Shown: positions 33,732 to 42,952, numbered from the stretch's first letter. The stretch: 64,000 nt of DNA from Holdemania massiliensis (GCF_022440805.1 NZ_JAKNTK010000001.1:310001-374000); one strand, 5' to 3'. Notes: generated from the sequence alone by a model not told the origin. Program-made: numbers and translations.

Positions 33732-35411
33732 ATGGATAAAAACAAAACGAAAGGCATCACTCGTCGGGACTTTATCAAAGGGGCGGCTGCCGGGGCAGTC
33801 GGATTGGCTGGCGCAAGCTTGTTGAGCGGCTGCCAAAATGCAGAAACAACGCCGGCTGTGGCTAAAATATTTAACGAGCCAAAACATTGGGACTATGAAT
33901 GTGACGTTGTAGTGATCGGCTCCGGAACTGCCAGCTATGCGGCAATCCGAGCGGCCAACGAAGGCTTGGAAACGATCTGTGTCGAAGCCAGTGCTTTTGC
34001 CGGAGGTGCAACAGGCTTCTCCGGGGGCGGTGGCTGGTTCCCGATGAACAAATGGTCTATAGAAGCAGGGGACACCAAAGAAAAAATGATGAGCTATCTG
34101 CGGAATTGCTGTCGGGAAGTCCCTATCTCTGACGCACAGTTAGAAGCGTATATTGACAATTCACAGCCAACTATTGATTATTATGATGAAGTGTTTGCAC
34201 GATGCAGCGAGCCAGTCCATTCCCAGGTCAGCGGTTTATTCGGTGATTATCAGGCAGAGTGGGAAGGCGGCGTGACTAATGCAAGCCACTCCGTTTCTTA
34301 CGGCGGGGTTACAAAGTGGAAAAATGCTTATCTGGAATCCATTGAAATGTGCGGCGGAAAACTGATGACTTCAACCAAAGCTACGGGCTATGTCTGGCGT
34401 TATGATGCTGACGATGTGCCGGAAGTCCTGGGCGTTTTATGCGAGCAGGAAGGCAAACCGATTGCGATCAAAGCCCGCAAAGGCGTGGTCTGCGGTGCCG
34501 GCGGCTTCGACTGGAATGACGAAATGAAGAATTCTTTCCTGGCAGTGGAAACACCATATGCTTGTTCGTTAAGTTCTAATGATGGGACGATGTTAAAAGC
34601 AACGATGGCACTGGCACCAAAACTGATGAACATGTCGGAATGTTTTGGTCACTGGACATATAAGGCAAAAGCGGAAGAACAGAAGGCGATGAATTCTCCA
34701 GCCAATATTTTCTTTGGCCACTATTTCCCGCGCCAGATTGTTGTCAATCAGAAGGGTCATCGTTTCTGTGATGAATCGGCCAGTTATGATTCTTTATGGC
34801 TGCCGTTTGCAGCTTTTGATACCTTTGCGCCGTATGGTAAAAGCAACCTTCCGGCCTTTGAAATTTTCGATCAGAAATTTGTCGATGAAATCAAAGGCTT
34901 CTCAGTAGATTTCTTCATCGGCGATCTTGTTGACGGAGTTCCTCCCTATGCGATCATGGCAGACAGTCTGGAAGAGCTGGCCCAGAAAACCGGAATTGAT
35001 CCGGAAGGTTTAATAGCCGAAGTTGCCCGCTGGAACCAATACTGTGCTGAAGGAAAGGATCCGGATTTCCATCGGGGTGAACAATATATGGATCAGATGT
35101 TTAACCGTATGCGGGATACATCGCTTCCGTTGGAATCCAATCTCGGACCGATTGACGCAGCACCTTATTACGCATTGGAGATAGCGCCAAACATGTTAGG
35201 AACCGTGGGTGGTCCGGCATTAAACGAATTCGCGCAGTGTCTGCATATTTCAGAAAAACCGATCGGCCGGTTATACGCCTGCGGTAACTTTTCCGGCTTT
35301 GGCGGACCGGGCCGAGGATATACAGGAGCCGGAGGCACAGTGGGCCCAGGTTTGGTCATGGCCTATATTGCCGCAGGTCACATCATTCAGAATCAAAAAG
35401 ACTGGGAATAA
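33732..35411 (+). CDS. Exported FAD-dependent reductase, Tat-type lipoprotein (FrdA/urocanate-reductase-like)
   Basis: A 559-residue flavoprotein. The N-terminus has a twin-arginine motif (TRRDFIKG) and a lipobox (LLSGC, Cys34), so it should fold with FAD inside the cell and be anchored outside. The FAD-binding fold starts with VVIGSGTASYAA and ends with GRGYTGAGGTVGPG. It belongs to the fumarate reductase/urocanate reductase-like superfamily, and no FMN-binding or haem domain is attached, so the electron donor is separate. The acceptor is unknown; an organic acid or enone is likely. Expression appears set by the MerR promoter. Confidence 0.85.
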   Translation: MDKNKTKGITRRDFIKGAAAGAVGLAGASLLSGCQNAETTPAVAKIFNEPKHWDYECDVVVIGSGTASYAAIRAANEGLETICVEASAFAGGATGFSGGGGWFPMNKWSIEAGDTKEKMMSYLRNCCREVPISDAQLEAYIDNSQPTIDYYDEVFARCSEPVHSQVSGLFGDYQAEWEGGVTNASHSVSYGGVTKWKNAYLESIEMCGGKLMTSTKATGYVWRYDADDVPEVLGVLCEQEGKPIAIKARKGVVCGAGGFDWNDEMKNSFLAVETPYACSLSSNDGTMLKATMALAPKLMNMSECFGHWTYKAKAEEQKAMNSPANIFFGHYFPRQIVVNQKGHRFCDESASYDSLWLPFAAFDTFAPYGKSNLPAFEIFDQKFVDEIKGFSVDFFIGDLVDGVPPYAIMADSLEELAQKTGIDPEGLIAEVARWNQYCAEGKDPDFHRGEQYMDQMFNRMRDTSLPLESNLGPIDAAPYYALEIAPNMLGTVGGPALNEFAQCLHISEKPIGRLYACGNFSGFGGPGRGYTGAGGTVGPGLVMAYIAAGHIIQNQKDWE

Positions 35412-35412
35412 A

Positions 35413-35440
35413 GAAGGTGCCTTTTTTAAGGCATCTTTTC
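35413..35440 (+). terminator. Terminator after the first flavoprotein gene
   Basis: AAGGTGCCTT pairs with AAGGCATCTT (one G-T pair) and is followed by TTC. The T run is short. Confidence 0.6.
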
Positions 35441-35540
35441 ATATTCCCAGGAATGCTTTATACTGAAATCAAAACTGAGAAGGAAGAACGGTCTGCGTGG
35501 AAGTCAAAAGGAATAAGCGAAGAGTGGAAAGGAAATAACT

Positions 35541-36347
35541 ATGGAGCATAAAACAGGAACCTTTGCAGAACTCTGGGGTTTGTCGCCGGAAGGCTTAAAA
35601 TTTTATATAAAGAAAGGTTTGATTGATCCGGAATCATTGGGTAAATATCGTGTTTATTCTTATAAGGAATCCAGCATTCTTCATCGTTTGCTCTATTTCC
35701 GTTCTTATGGTTTTTCTCTGGATGAGGCGAAAAGCCTTTGTTATGTTGGTCAGCGGTCTGAAGTTTTACGGCAGCTGAAAGATAAAAATGCCGAGATCCA
35801 AAAAGAAATTAAACAGAAACAAGCGCTGCTGGAACAGCTGAATCATGACATACAATTTTTGGATCAGGCTGAAGAACAGCTGAATGAAATCACGGTAAAG
35901 AAAATGCCGGCGGTCTGCGCAGTGGCAGGCAGTTTGGAAGATGGCAGCCGTGATACCGAGTTGTTTTCTGATTGGGTTCGTTATCTGCCGTTCGTCCAAA
36001 CAAATTACGTTGTCGATCTGAATGATCAAAATTCCTATGATGTTCGTTGGGGAATCACTGCGCCCTTATCTTTGTATGAGGATTTAAGTCAACAGATAGG
36101 ACAAAATGAAATCCAGATTTTCGGCGGCTGTCTTTGTCTGCATTCGCTGATAAAGGATCATGACAACAAAGGGATTGACCCGCGGATTTTAGAGCCGCTT
36201 TTAGCCTATGCCAAAAGGCATAATTATCAGATAAAAGGTTATGCTCTGATTAACTTCACGTTCATTCTGCAGCCGGAAAAGGATGCAGAGAAAAGTCGTT
36301 ACCTGGAATGCTTTATTCCGATAGGTTCAAGCGAAATAAAGAAATAG
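35541..36347 (+). CDS. MerR-family transcriptional regulator
   Basis: A 268-residue regulator. The N-terminal MerR winged helix (about residues 5-70, GLSPEGLKFYIKKGL and FRSYGFSLDEAKSL) is followed by a coiled-coil dimer helix (about 75-120) and a C-terminal domain of about 145 residues that looks like an effector-binding (GyrI/BmrR-like) domain. A large ligand domain suggests sensing of an organic molecule rather than a metal. It lies directly downstream of the flavoprotein whose promoter has a MerR-type layout, so it very probably controls that gene. Confidence 0.85.
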   Translation: MEHKTGTFAELWGLSPEGLKFYIKKGLIDPESLGKYRVYSYKESSILHRLLYFRSYGFSLDEAKSLCYVGQRSEVLRQLKDKNAEIQKEIKQKQALLEQLNHDIQFLDQAEEQLNEITVKKMPAVCAVAGSLEDGSRDTELFSDWVRYLPFVQTNYVVDLNDQNSYDVRWGITAPLSLYEDLSQQIGQNEIQIFGGCLCLHSLIKDHDNKGIDPRILEPLLAYAKRHNYQIKGYALINFTFILQPEKDAEKSRYLECFIPIGSSEIKK

Positions 36348-36426
36348 ACTCAGATACAAGATCTGTACTTATGTACAATAGTTAGCGGATCTAGTAATTA
36401 ATTCATCAAGATTACAGGTTATTATA

Positions 36427-36444
36427 GTGTAATCAATGTTACAC
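36427..36444. repeat. GTGTAA-N6-TTACAC palindrome in a convergent intergenic region
   Basis: A perfect 6-bp dyad between the converging MerR and LysR genes. It has the shape of a regulator operator but no promoter elements are evident beside it. Confidence 0.3.
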
Positions 36445-36615
36445 AGCACATAGTCGATTGGACGATTTCATGTTTTTATTGTTCTGAAGGTTATCCTTTC
36501 CACAAACACGGAATCAAAGAATTAGACTCTGCCCTTTCTTTTATTGTCAGAATCTTTAGAAAGCTCAGGCAGAATTGATTGTCAAATAATAATTAATATC
36601 GGAAGGCGATGAAAC

Positions 36616-37515
36616 TTATAAATAATCCGACTGTTCTAATTGGGAAAATTGTTTTTGAATCAGATCTGCGGCCTGTTCAATGACCGAATTAGAGGGATCG
36701 CTCTTTGCCAGGCAAACCAGGTCGGTATTCAGAGTACAGTCTTCAATTGGAAGAAAGGCAATGCCGCTGAAGGCATGATCGCGGGCCAGAGCGGGAATGA
36801 ATGCGCAGGCATTGTCTAGAATGGACAGTTTTTTATAAATTTCAGTCAGATTGTCTGCGTATAGAATCCGTCGTACTTCAATCTGCCGGTCTTTTAGCAG
36901 CTTTAATAGCCGGTCATTCAGAGAAATTGACGAGCGACTTTCCAGCAGGATCAGCGTCATAGCCTGCAGCCGGGACAGCACTGCCTTGGAAGCCTGAGCC
37001 AGTCGGTTAGACGCAGAAACTGCGAGACACAGCTCATTACGGATCAACGGTCGTTTTTGATAGCCGTTGAAATACAGGGAAGAACTGAGATCTTCGGGAA
37101 TTAAAACGAGGTCATAATTTTTCTTTTCGTCACTGGGGTCACAGCTGACCTGAAGCATGAGTCCAGGAATAGCGGATACCAGATCATTAAAAATACCGGT
37201 CATCAGATACTCCGCCATCTGTGAGTACCAAATGGACAGTGGCTTGGCGGCCAGTTCCGGATTTTGATGTAGCGATTGATTCAATGCGTCATAAATTTGT
37301 ACGATATTTTCAGCGGCGTCGATGACCCTTCGACCTTCGGGTGTCAAACAGACCGAACGGGAGCTACGGCTGAAAATCGCGGTATTGAGCTCAGCCTCCA
37401 GTTTCTTTACCGTTTTCGAGATCACACTCTGCGAGACATACAGCTTGCAAGCAGCTTTGGAAAAACTCATTTCTTCGGCGGCAGCAATCAGAATCCGACA
37501 TTCACTGATATTCAT
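36616..37515 (-). CDS. LysR-family transcriptional regulator
   Basis: A 299-residue LysR protein. The N-terminal HTH (FSKAACKLYVSQSVISKTVKKLEAEL, about residues 18-43, quoted in part) and linker helix precede a periplasmic-binding-like effector domain. It is divergent from the second flavoprotein gene, the common arrangement in which a LysR regulator activates its neighbour in response to the pathway substrate. Its -10 (TATAAT preceded by TGA on the minus strand) lies within the shared 145-bp intergenic region, and GGGAGG precedes the ATG. Confidence 0.88.
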   Translation of the reverse strand: MNISECRILIAAAEEMSFSKAACKLYVSQSVISKTVKKLEAELNTAIFSRSSRSVCLTPEGRRVIDAAENIVQIYDALNQSLHQNPELAAKPLSIWYSQMAEYLMTGIFNDLVSAIPGLMLQVSCDPSDEKKNYDLVLIPEDLSSSLYFNGYQKRPLIRNELCLAVSASNRLAQASKAVLSRLQAMTLILLESRSSISLNDRLLKLLKDRQIEVRRILYADNLTEIYKKLSILDNACAFIPALARDHAFSGIAFLPIEDCTLNTDLVCLAKSDPSNSVIEQAADLIQKQFSQLEQSDYL

Positions 37516-37542
37516 AGCAATTCCTCCCAGGATTACGTTCCT

Positions 37543-37551
37543 ATTATATCA
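37543..37551 (-). promoter_or_regulatory. Extended -10 of the LysR gene
   Basis: On the minus strand TGATATAAT, an extended -10, lies about 28 bases before the start codon. AAACGTTT just upstream is a partial match to a cre core. Confidence 0.45.
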
Positions 37552-37618
37552 AACGTTTCCAAAACGGCATAGGTAAGCCAAAGGTAGAAAAAACGGAAAG
37601 AATAATAAGAAACTGTTT

Positions 37619-37627
37619 TGATATAAT
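37619..37627 (+). promoter_or_regulatory. Extended -10 of the second flavoprotein gene
   Basis: TGATATAAT, an extended -10 hexamer, lies 34 bases before the ATG. There is no good -35, as expected if LysR activates here. Confidence 0.5.
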
Positions 37628-37660
37628 TTTATCAATCTGTGAAGAAAAGGAGAGAAAGAA

Positions 37661-39139
37661 ATGAGTCAACAAATGACACGAAAAGGATTCCTCAAGGGAG
37701 CGCTTGCCGGAACGGCCGGCATCGCTGCGGTTTCCCTGCTGGGAGGGTGCAGTACCGAAGACGAGAAAACGACTGACAAGGAATCCATCGAGACGCTAGC
37801 GTCTTCGGATATTCTGATCATCGGCAGCGGGATGGCTGGTTTTATTGCCGGAATTCATGCGATGGAACTAGGGAACAAAAATGTTTTGATCATTGATAAG
37901 GCCAGCGGCGACGGTTTTGACTGGGCCGGTTCCTCAATGATCTGCGGCGGTTCACTGCTGATTCCAGTTTCCGGCAGTGAATCTGATGCGAAGGCCTACG
38001 CCGATGCACTGTATATGAAAGCGCTGCAGAAATCAAACTACGATCATCTGACGACATTGGCCGAGGGGGCGTGGGAAAGCTATCAATGGCTTTTGGAACT
38101 GGGTATTCAGTACGGCGAGCCGTATTCCGTATTCCCGGCTTTCCCAGAAGTCAGAACGACAGTTTCTGCCATGGGCGATACCATGACCCGGCTGCGTGAC
38201 AAATACATTGAAATGAATGGCAGCCTGATGTTTAATACCAAGGCTGTTCAGCTGATTTATGACGGAAATGGCATCAGCGGTGCGGTAGTCCGCCAGGATG
38301 GCCATTATGCCCAGATTAAAGCCAAAAAGACCATTCTGTGTACTGGAGGCTACGCGGCAAATAAAGAATTTCTGGAAACCCATGTCGGTGAAAATGGTGA
38401 TGAAATTATGTGCAGGGCCCGGGAAGGCTGTACTGGTGACGGTATTGCCATGGCCCAGGCAGTCGGCGGCTATACTGTCAATTCCTGCGGCATGCGCAGC
38501 ATTCATCTGTCGGCGGTCGATCCGATCTATAAGGAAAAGGGCCAACCGGGCAATGACATTCCATATATGATCGCCGTTAATTCCGAAGGACAGCGATTTG
38601 TGGACGAAGCACTGGGATCTGTGCGCCATGGTCAGGCCGTGTTTAATCAACCAGTCCAGAAGGATGGGCTGATCTTCGATTCCAAGGTGCTGGAGACGGT
38701 TCAGGCAACAATGGATAAATTGCAGGGCCAGGGAGTGATCACATGGAAAGCAGACACGATTGAAGAAATGGCGGGCTACTTTGGAGTGGATGCGGCTGTG
38801 CTGGTTCAGACAGTTGAAGAATTCAACCGTCATGTGACAGAGGCCGGCACTACCGAGGGTCTGGCCGTCAACAAGTCGGCAAAGGCTCTGAAAATTGATA
38901 CGCCGCCGTATTACGGCATTTATCCGCTGGTGCCGGGTACTTCACTGACCTTTGGCGGACTGGCGATTTCAACCAAGGCCGAAGTCCTTGAACCAGACGG
39001 CAGTCCGATTCCGAATCTCTATGCCTGCGGCGAAGGGACCGGCGGTTTCTTCTATGACGATTATTTTGGCGGTTCCTGTCTGACACGTTGTGCCGTATAT
39101 GGAAGGATCGCTGCGGAAACTGCGGTTGAAAGTCTTTAA
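37661..39139 (+). CDS. Exported FAD-dependent reductase, Tat-like lipoprotein (fumarate reductase flavoprotein family)
   Basis: A 492-residue flavoprotein. The N-terminus reads TRKGFLKG, a variant Tat motif with Arg-Lys, followed by a lipobox (LLGGC, Cys30). FAD binding starts at ILIIGSGMAGFIAG, and the C-terminal FAD/active-site region is LYACGEGTGGFF with an Arg in GSCLTRCAVYGR. The MRSIHLS segment resembles the substrate His region of fumarate-reductase-like enzymes. The substrate is unknown. No electron-transfer domain is fused. It is controlled in all likelihood by the divergent LysR gene and is followed by a terminator. Confidence 0.85.
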   Translation: MSQQMTRKGFLKGALAGTAGIAAVSLLGGCSTEDEKTTDKESIETLASSDILIIGSGMAGFIAGIHAMELGNKNVLIIDKASGDGFDWAGSSMICGGSLLIPVSGSESDAKAYADALYMKALQKSNYDHLTTLAEGAWESYQWLLELGIQYGEPYSVFPAFPEVRTTVSAMGDTMTRLRDKYIEMNGSLMFNTKAVQLIYDGNGISGAVVRQDGHYAQIKAKKTILCTGGYAANKEFLETHVGENGDEIMCRAREGCTGDGIAMAQAVGGYTVNSCGMRSIHLSAVDPIYKEKGQPGNDIPYMIAVNSEGQRFVDEALGSVRHGQAVFNQPVQKDGLIFDSKVLETVQATMDKLQGQGVITWKADTIEEMAGYFGVDAAVLVQTVEEFNRHVTEAGTTEGLAVNKSAKALKIDTPPYYGIYPLVPGTSLTFGGLAISTKAEVLEPDGSPIPNLYACGEGTGGFFYDDYFGGSCLTRCAVYGRIAAETAVESL

Positions 39140-39172
39140 TTCAGCAGCAGGGCAGATCTGTGCTGAGAATAC

Positions 39173-39212
39173 AAAGCTGTGGACTCTGATAAACGGAGAT
39201 CACAGCTTTTTT
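39173..39212 (+). terminator. Terminator after the second flavoprotein gene
   Basis: AAAGCTGTG pairs with CACAGCTTT, then T5. The loop is long but partly paired (ACTC/GAG). Confidence 0.8.
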
Positions 39213-39311
39213 CATGGATTAAGCAGACAGAGCGGGACAGACAGAGCGGAGAACCGAGGGCACTATCACAAGGTCAGTCTGAGATTTCAACTGATTTTGA
39301 AAAATGAGACC

Positions 39312-39340
39312 TTGCAATACCTTGATAATCTATGTATACT
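39312..39340 (+). promoter_or_regulatory. Promoter of the PadR operon
   Basis: TTGCAA at 39312 and TATACT at 39335, spacer 17 bases. A CTATG...CATAG dyad (39330-39350) overlaps the -10 and could be the autoregulatory site. Confidence 0.6.
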
Positions 39341-39377
39341 GAAAGCATAGAAACTCTAGGTATAAAGGAGGTTAATC

Positions 39378-39710
39378 ATGAACTATGATAAAGGGCTGAT
39401 CGCCGGCAGTTCCGGGATGTTGGTGCTGAGCTTGCTGCAGGAAAAGGAATGCTATGGTTATGAGCTGATCAAACTGCTGAAAGAACGTTCCAGTGACGCC
39501 TTTGATTTCAAAGAAGGGACACTTTACCCGATCCTGCACAAAATGGAAAACGAAGGCTGGATCCGTTCAGCGAACAAAGCGGTGAATGGTCGGACACGGC
39601 GTTATTATGCGGTCACAGCCAAAGGGTTAAGGCAGCTCAAGGCGCAGCAGGAACAATGGGGCAGCTTTTCTTCCGCGGTAAATCAAGTGCTGTCCTTCCA
39701 GGGGAACTGA
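39378..39710 (+). CDS. PadR-family transcriptional regulator
   Basis: A 110-residue PadR winged-helix repressor (LVLSLLQEKECYGYELIK, FKEGTLYPILHKMENEGW, GRTRRYYAVTAKG). Proteins of this type with a downstream DUF1700-like membrane protein commonly sense envelope or drug stress. TAAAGGAGG lies before the ATG. It overlaps the next gene by one base (TGATG), forming a three-gene unit. Confidence 0.92.
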   Translation: MNYDKGLIAGSSGMLVLSLLQEKECYGYELIKLLKERSSDAFDFKEGTLYPILHKMENEGWIRSANKAVNGRTRRYYAVTAKGLRQLKAQQEQWGSFSSAVNQVLSFQGN

Positions 39711-40396
39711 TGATGAATCCCATTGAGGAATACATTCAAGCGGTCACTTCACAGGTTCATTTTATCTGGGACCGCACGGCGATTGCAGAAGAACTGCGGG
39801 CGCATCTGACAGACAGTGCAGAAGCTCTGATGGAAGAAGAAAATCTGTCAGCCCATGAAGCACAGACGGAAGCCGTAAAGCGGATGGGGGATGGGAAAAC
39901 GGTTGGACAGCAGTTAAATCAAATCCATCATCCTGTGATCGGCTGGATCTGGCTGATCACGCTGTCGCTGGCTCTCATTGCGGGGATTGCCCTGGTTGGT
40001 TTAACAGTGAATTATGCGTGGGATATCTTTTCCTGCAGTTCTCCGTATCATCCCAAGGAGGCCGTGAAAATCAGGGATCTGAATGAAAGTGTGGATCTGG
40101 CAGGCCATGTTGTTCGGCTGGATGCTTTGTGGGAAGAACAGGGAGACCAGTTAATCCTAACTTATCGAATCCAGAATAAACTAAGTTATTCCCGTTCCGG
40201 CTGGTCGGTTACGTTATTTCAGATCTTGGATCAAGACGGAAACTATGGAGCCAGTCCTTACTTTGAGGGAAGTTCACTGTTGGGATCACGGGGAATGATT
40301 CGGATTGAACGTCCTGATTCAGGAAAGCTGAAACTGACCTTTATTGATGGCCAGCAAAGAATTCTGGATGTGTCAGAACAGGAGGGGCAGCCATGA
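39710..40396 (+). CDS. Membrane protein with N-terminal permease-prefix-like domain
   Basis: A 228-residue protein. The N-terminal 75 residues (EEYIQAVTSQVHF, IAEELRAHLTDSAEALMEE) resemble the DUF1700/permease-prefix domain often encoded after PadR genes. One membrane segment follows (about 80-105), then an extracytoplasmic beta-rich domain of about 115 residues that I do not recognise. Two ATGs (39710, 39713) are possible. The gene is coupled to padR and overlaps the next gene by four bases. Confidence 0.7.
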   Translation: MMNPIEEYIQAVTSQVHFIWDRTAIAEELRAHLTDSAEALMEEENLSAHEAQTEAVKRMGDGKTVGQQLNQIHHPVIGWIWLITLSLALIAGIALVGLTVNYAWDIFSCSSPYHPKEAVKIRDLNESVDLAGHVVRLDALWEEQGDQLILTYRIQNKLSYSRSGWSVTLFQILDQDGNYGASPYFEGSSLLGSRGMIRIERPDSGKLKLTFIDGQQRILDVSEQEGQP

Positions 40397-40935
40397 AAAG
40401 AATAAAGCAGATTGGATTAAGCTTGGTTGTGCTGGCTCTGACTCTTTTCTTGATTTATTGGACAAGCGGATTTTATTTTTCACCGCAGGCTTGTGTTGAG
40501 GATTCACTGAGAGGGCTCTATTTCGCGCCGGCAGAGAAAATTCAGGAAATCCGTTCGGGCGATCATTTCTATTATTTGTATGCCAACGATCATCAGTACG
40601 CGCTGCACAATGTTAAAAAAACAGCTTTGTTTTTCTATGTCAGCGGCGGCGGTAGCACGCATAACGATTATCCGAAATCAACGGAATCCTTTGATCTGGA
40701 CTTCAGCGCCGATCAAGGAAATGAAGTTTTTTTAGTTCATCGGAATCGTCCGGATATTGCGAAAGTAGAATGGGAACAGACGGAAGGCAGCCGCAAGGTC
40801 ATCTTGGATCAGTGGAAGGATGATTTTGCCATGATCGTTTTGCCTCGTAGCGACATGGATTCCGGCTTTTGGCAGGGAACAGTCCGAGCCTATGATGCCC
40901 AGGGAAATCTGGTCGATGAGCGCGTTTTTCCTTAA
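40393..40935 (+). CDS. Membrane-anchored protein of unknown function
   Basis: A 180-residue protein with an N-terminal membrane segment (about residues 7-27) and a beta-rich extracytoplasmic domain. It overlaps the upstream gene by four bases (ATGA) and is preceded by GGAGGGGC. The third member of the PadR operon; a partner role with the preceding membrane protein is likely. No family recognised. Confidence 0.7.
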   Translation: MKRIKQIGLSLVVLALTLFLIYWTSGFYFSPQACVEDSLRGLYFAPAEKIQEIRSGDHFYYLYANDHQYALHNVKKTALFFYVSGGGSTHNDYPKSTESFDLDFSADQGNEVFLVHRNRPDIAKVEWEQTEGSRKVILDQWKDDFAMIVLPRSDMDSGFWQGTVRAYDAQGNLVDERVFP

Positions 40936-41050
40936 TTTATTTCCGGCAAAGAATGAGATTTGTTCATTTCATTGACAAAGCGGCGGGGTTGTCTAGTGGA
41001 AAAAGCGGCGAAATCGTGTAGAATAAACCTACCGTAAGGGAGGAATATCC

Positions 41051-41758
41051 ATGTTCTATGCTTTTTACGATATCTTTTATCTGCTTGTGCTGGCTGCGAT
41101 TGGTTTCTCTTTGTGGGCCAGCTCACGCGTCAATTCCACATTCAGAACCTACAGTCAGCAGCGCACGCGCAATGGGATGACCGGTTATGATGCCGCGCGC
41201 GAAGTGCTCGATGCGAATGGATTAACCGATGTCCGGATTGAACGCACGGCAGGAAATTTAACTGATCATTTTGATCCGCGAACGAATGTGATCCGGCTCT
41301 CGGATTCAGTTTATGGATCAGCTTCAACAGCCGCCGTCGGAGTAGCTGCGCATGAAGCGGGTCATGCGATTCAATACGCCAAAGGATATGCACCGTTAAA
41401 AATCCGCAATGCGATTATCCCGCTGACCAATATTGGCTCCCGCATGTCAACTCCGTTAATTCTTATGGGACTGATCTTTTCCCGCATGGGGCAGGCTGCA
41501 ATTACAATCGCTTATATCGGCGTCGCGTGTTTCGCACTCAGCGTGCTGTTTCAGCTGGTGACGCTGCCGACCGAATTTGACGCCAGCCGCCGGGCCGTGG
41601 CGGCGATTGAAGGATGCGGCTTGTTGACCAGCGAGGAAGTCGGTTCCACGAAAAAAGTTCTTTCCGCCGCGGCGATGACGTATGTGGCAGCCTTGGCAGT
41701 CGCGATTACGCAGTTTTTACGCTTATTGAATATGGTGCAGCGCAATGACCGACGGTAA
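41051..41758 (+). CDS. yugP: Zinc metallopeptidase, YugP family
   Basis: A 235-residue membrane protein of the neutral zinc metallopeptidase_2 family. The zinc-binding HEAGH motif covers His101 to His105, with a membrane segment at the N-terminus and two to three after the catalytic site. Glu in LPTEFDASRRA is the probable third ligand. The physiological substrate is not established. AAGGGAGG precedes the ATG. The gene overlaps a small downstream ORF by 14 bases. Confidence 0.9.
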   Translation: MFYAFYDIFYLLVLAAIGFSLWASSRVNSTFRTYSQQRTRNGMTGYDAAREVLDANGLTDVRIERTAGNLTDHFDPRTNVIRLSDSVYGSASTAAVGVAAHEAGHAIQYAKGYAPLKIRNAIIPLTNIGSRMSTPLILMGLIFSRMGQAAITIAYIGVACFALSVLFQLVTLPTEFDASRRAVAAIEGCGLLTSEEVGSTKKVLSAAAMTYVAALAVAITQFLRLLNMVQRNDRR

Positions 41759-41957
41759 AAAAATGAGGGATGTCCATCTTCTGAACCCAGGTTTGCAGGA
41801 AGATCTGACTCCCTATTCTTTAAGACAGGAAGAATGTGCGGCAGAACAGCTTAGAAGGCAGCTGCTTGTCTGGACGGTTTCCGGGCGTGCTTTAATCGGC
41901 ATCGATCAGCAGGGGCCGGGACTTGGCTTTGACTGCAGCGGATTGATCTATCTGTAA
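41745..41957 (+). CDS. Small hypothetical protein
   Basis: A possible 70-residue protein beginning inside the end of the yugP gene. No family is recognised; the end reads GFDCSGLIYL. It fills the space up to a terminator, which argues that it is transcribed, but there is no clear ribosome binding site, so it may be fortuitous. An alternative start is at 41763. Confidence 0.4.
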   Translation: MTDGKKMRDVHLLNPGLQEDLTPYSLRQEECAAEQLRRQLLVWTVSGRALIGIDQQGPGLGFDCSGLIYL

Positions 41958-42012
41958 TCATCAGCGGAAAGCCGCCAATACCGCTGGAATTTAAGTTCTC
42001 AATGTAACAAAG

Positions 42013-42059
42013 AAAAACTCGAATCCCGAAGAGTGATCATCGGAATCCGAGTTTTTTTA
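42013..42059. terminator. Bidirectional terminator between the yugP region and the mannose-type PTS operon
   Basis: AAAAACTCG with CGAGTTTTT frames a partly paired inner region (ATCC/GGAAT). T runs exist on both strands. Confidence 0.8.
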
Positions 42060-42083
42060 TTTAGCTTGGAAATTCAATTAAGC

Positions 42084-42950
42084 TTAAGCGTAGAAGCCTG
42101 TCGCATAGCCGACAAACGTTAAGATGCAGGCCAGAACCAGGATCAGACCCATCAGTTTCAGCGGCGACCATTTCTTTTTGGCATACAGGCCGTAAACACC
42201 CAAGGTCAAGCCCAATGGCAGAATCTGCGGGAAGATCGAGTTCAAGACGGAATCGGCATTAAACAAGACCTGGCTTTCCAGAATGGTGTTGGTTGTTGCA
42301 TCGTAAACATCTTTGACAATCTGAATCGGCAGTGTGCAGGAAACAAAGGAAGCGGTTAAAGCACCGACGACGATCAGACCCAAAACCGTCATGGTATCTG
42401 TCAGCAAGTTCAGCCGGCCCGTTGCCATAAACGTCTGCATGCCTTCCAATCCGGATTTATAACCCAGCTTGAATAAGAACCAGCTCAGTGCCGCGGTACC
42501 GATCGGATAGACAAGCATATAGATTACCGGTCCCAGCCAAAGCATATTGGCGGAGGCCTGGGAAATCGACAGACAGATCGTCAACAGAATCGGAATGATC
42601 GTGGCAACCCACAGGGAATCGCCGATCGCCGATGTCGGGCCGATCAGGGCGACTTTAACGCTGCTGATGAGCTCCGGCGTACATTGTCCGTTGGCATTGG
42701 CTTCTTCCAAACCGCAGACAATTCCGTTGCAGATGGAGCCAACCTGAGCTTCGGTATTGAACAGTGTGATATGCCGCTGCAGCGCCGCTGCCTTTTCTTC
42801 TTTGGTATCGTATAATTCATCAATGACCGGAGCCATCGCCTGACCGAAAGCCATACCCAGCATGGATTCAGCCTGTTGGGAACAGCCGTTCCAGAAGAAC
42901 CAGGTTCTAAAAGATTTCTTTAATGTTTTTTCACTGATTTTCTTAGCCAT
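42084..42950 (-). CDS. PTS mannose/fructose/sorbose-family EIID component
   Basis: A 288-residue EIID. The N-terminal region FRTWFFWNGCSQQAESMLG and central GPTSAIGDSLW are family signatures, and the C-terminus is membrane-embedded. EIID pairs with EIIC to form the sugar channel. It is the last gene of the minus-strand operon, two bases after EIIC. Confidence 0.93.
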   Translation of the reverse strand: MAKKISEKTLKKSFRTWFFWNGCSQQAESMLGMAFGQAMAPVIDELYDTKEEKAAALQRHITLFNTEAQVGSICNGIVCGLEEANANGQCTPELISSVKVALIGPTSAIGDSLWVATIIPILLTICLSISQASANMLWLGPVIYMLVYPIGTAALSWFLFKLGYKSGLEGMQTFMATGRLNLLTDTMTVLGLIVVGALTASFVSCTLPIQIVKDVYDATTNTILESQVLFNADSVLNSIFPQILPLGLTLGVYGLYAKKKWSPLKLMGLILVLACILTFVGYATGFYA

Positions 42951-42952
42951 GA

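Noticed and set aside
37545..37560. cre-like AAACGTTT near the LysR promoter
   Set aside because: The core fits but the flanking positions deviate at two sites. It is mentioned only as a weak possibility.
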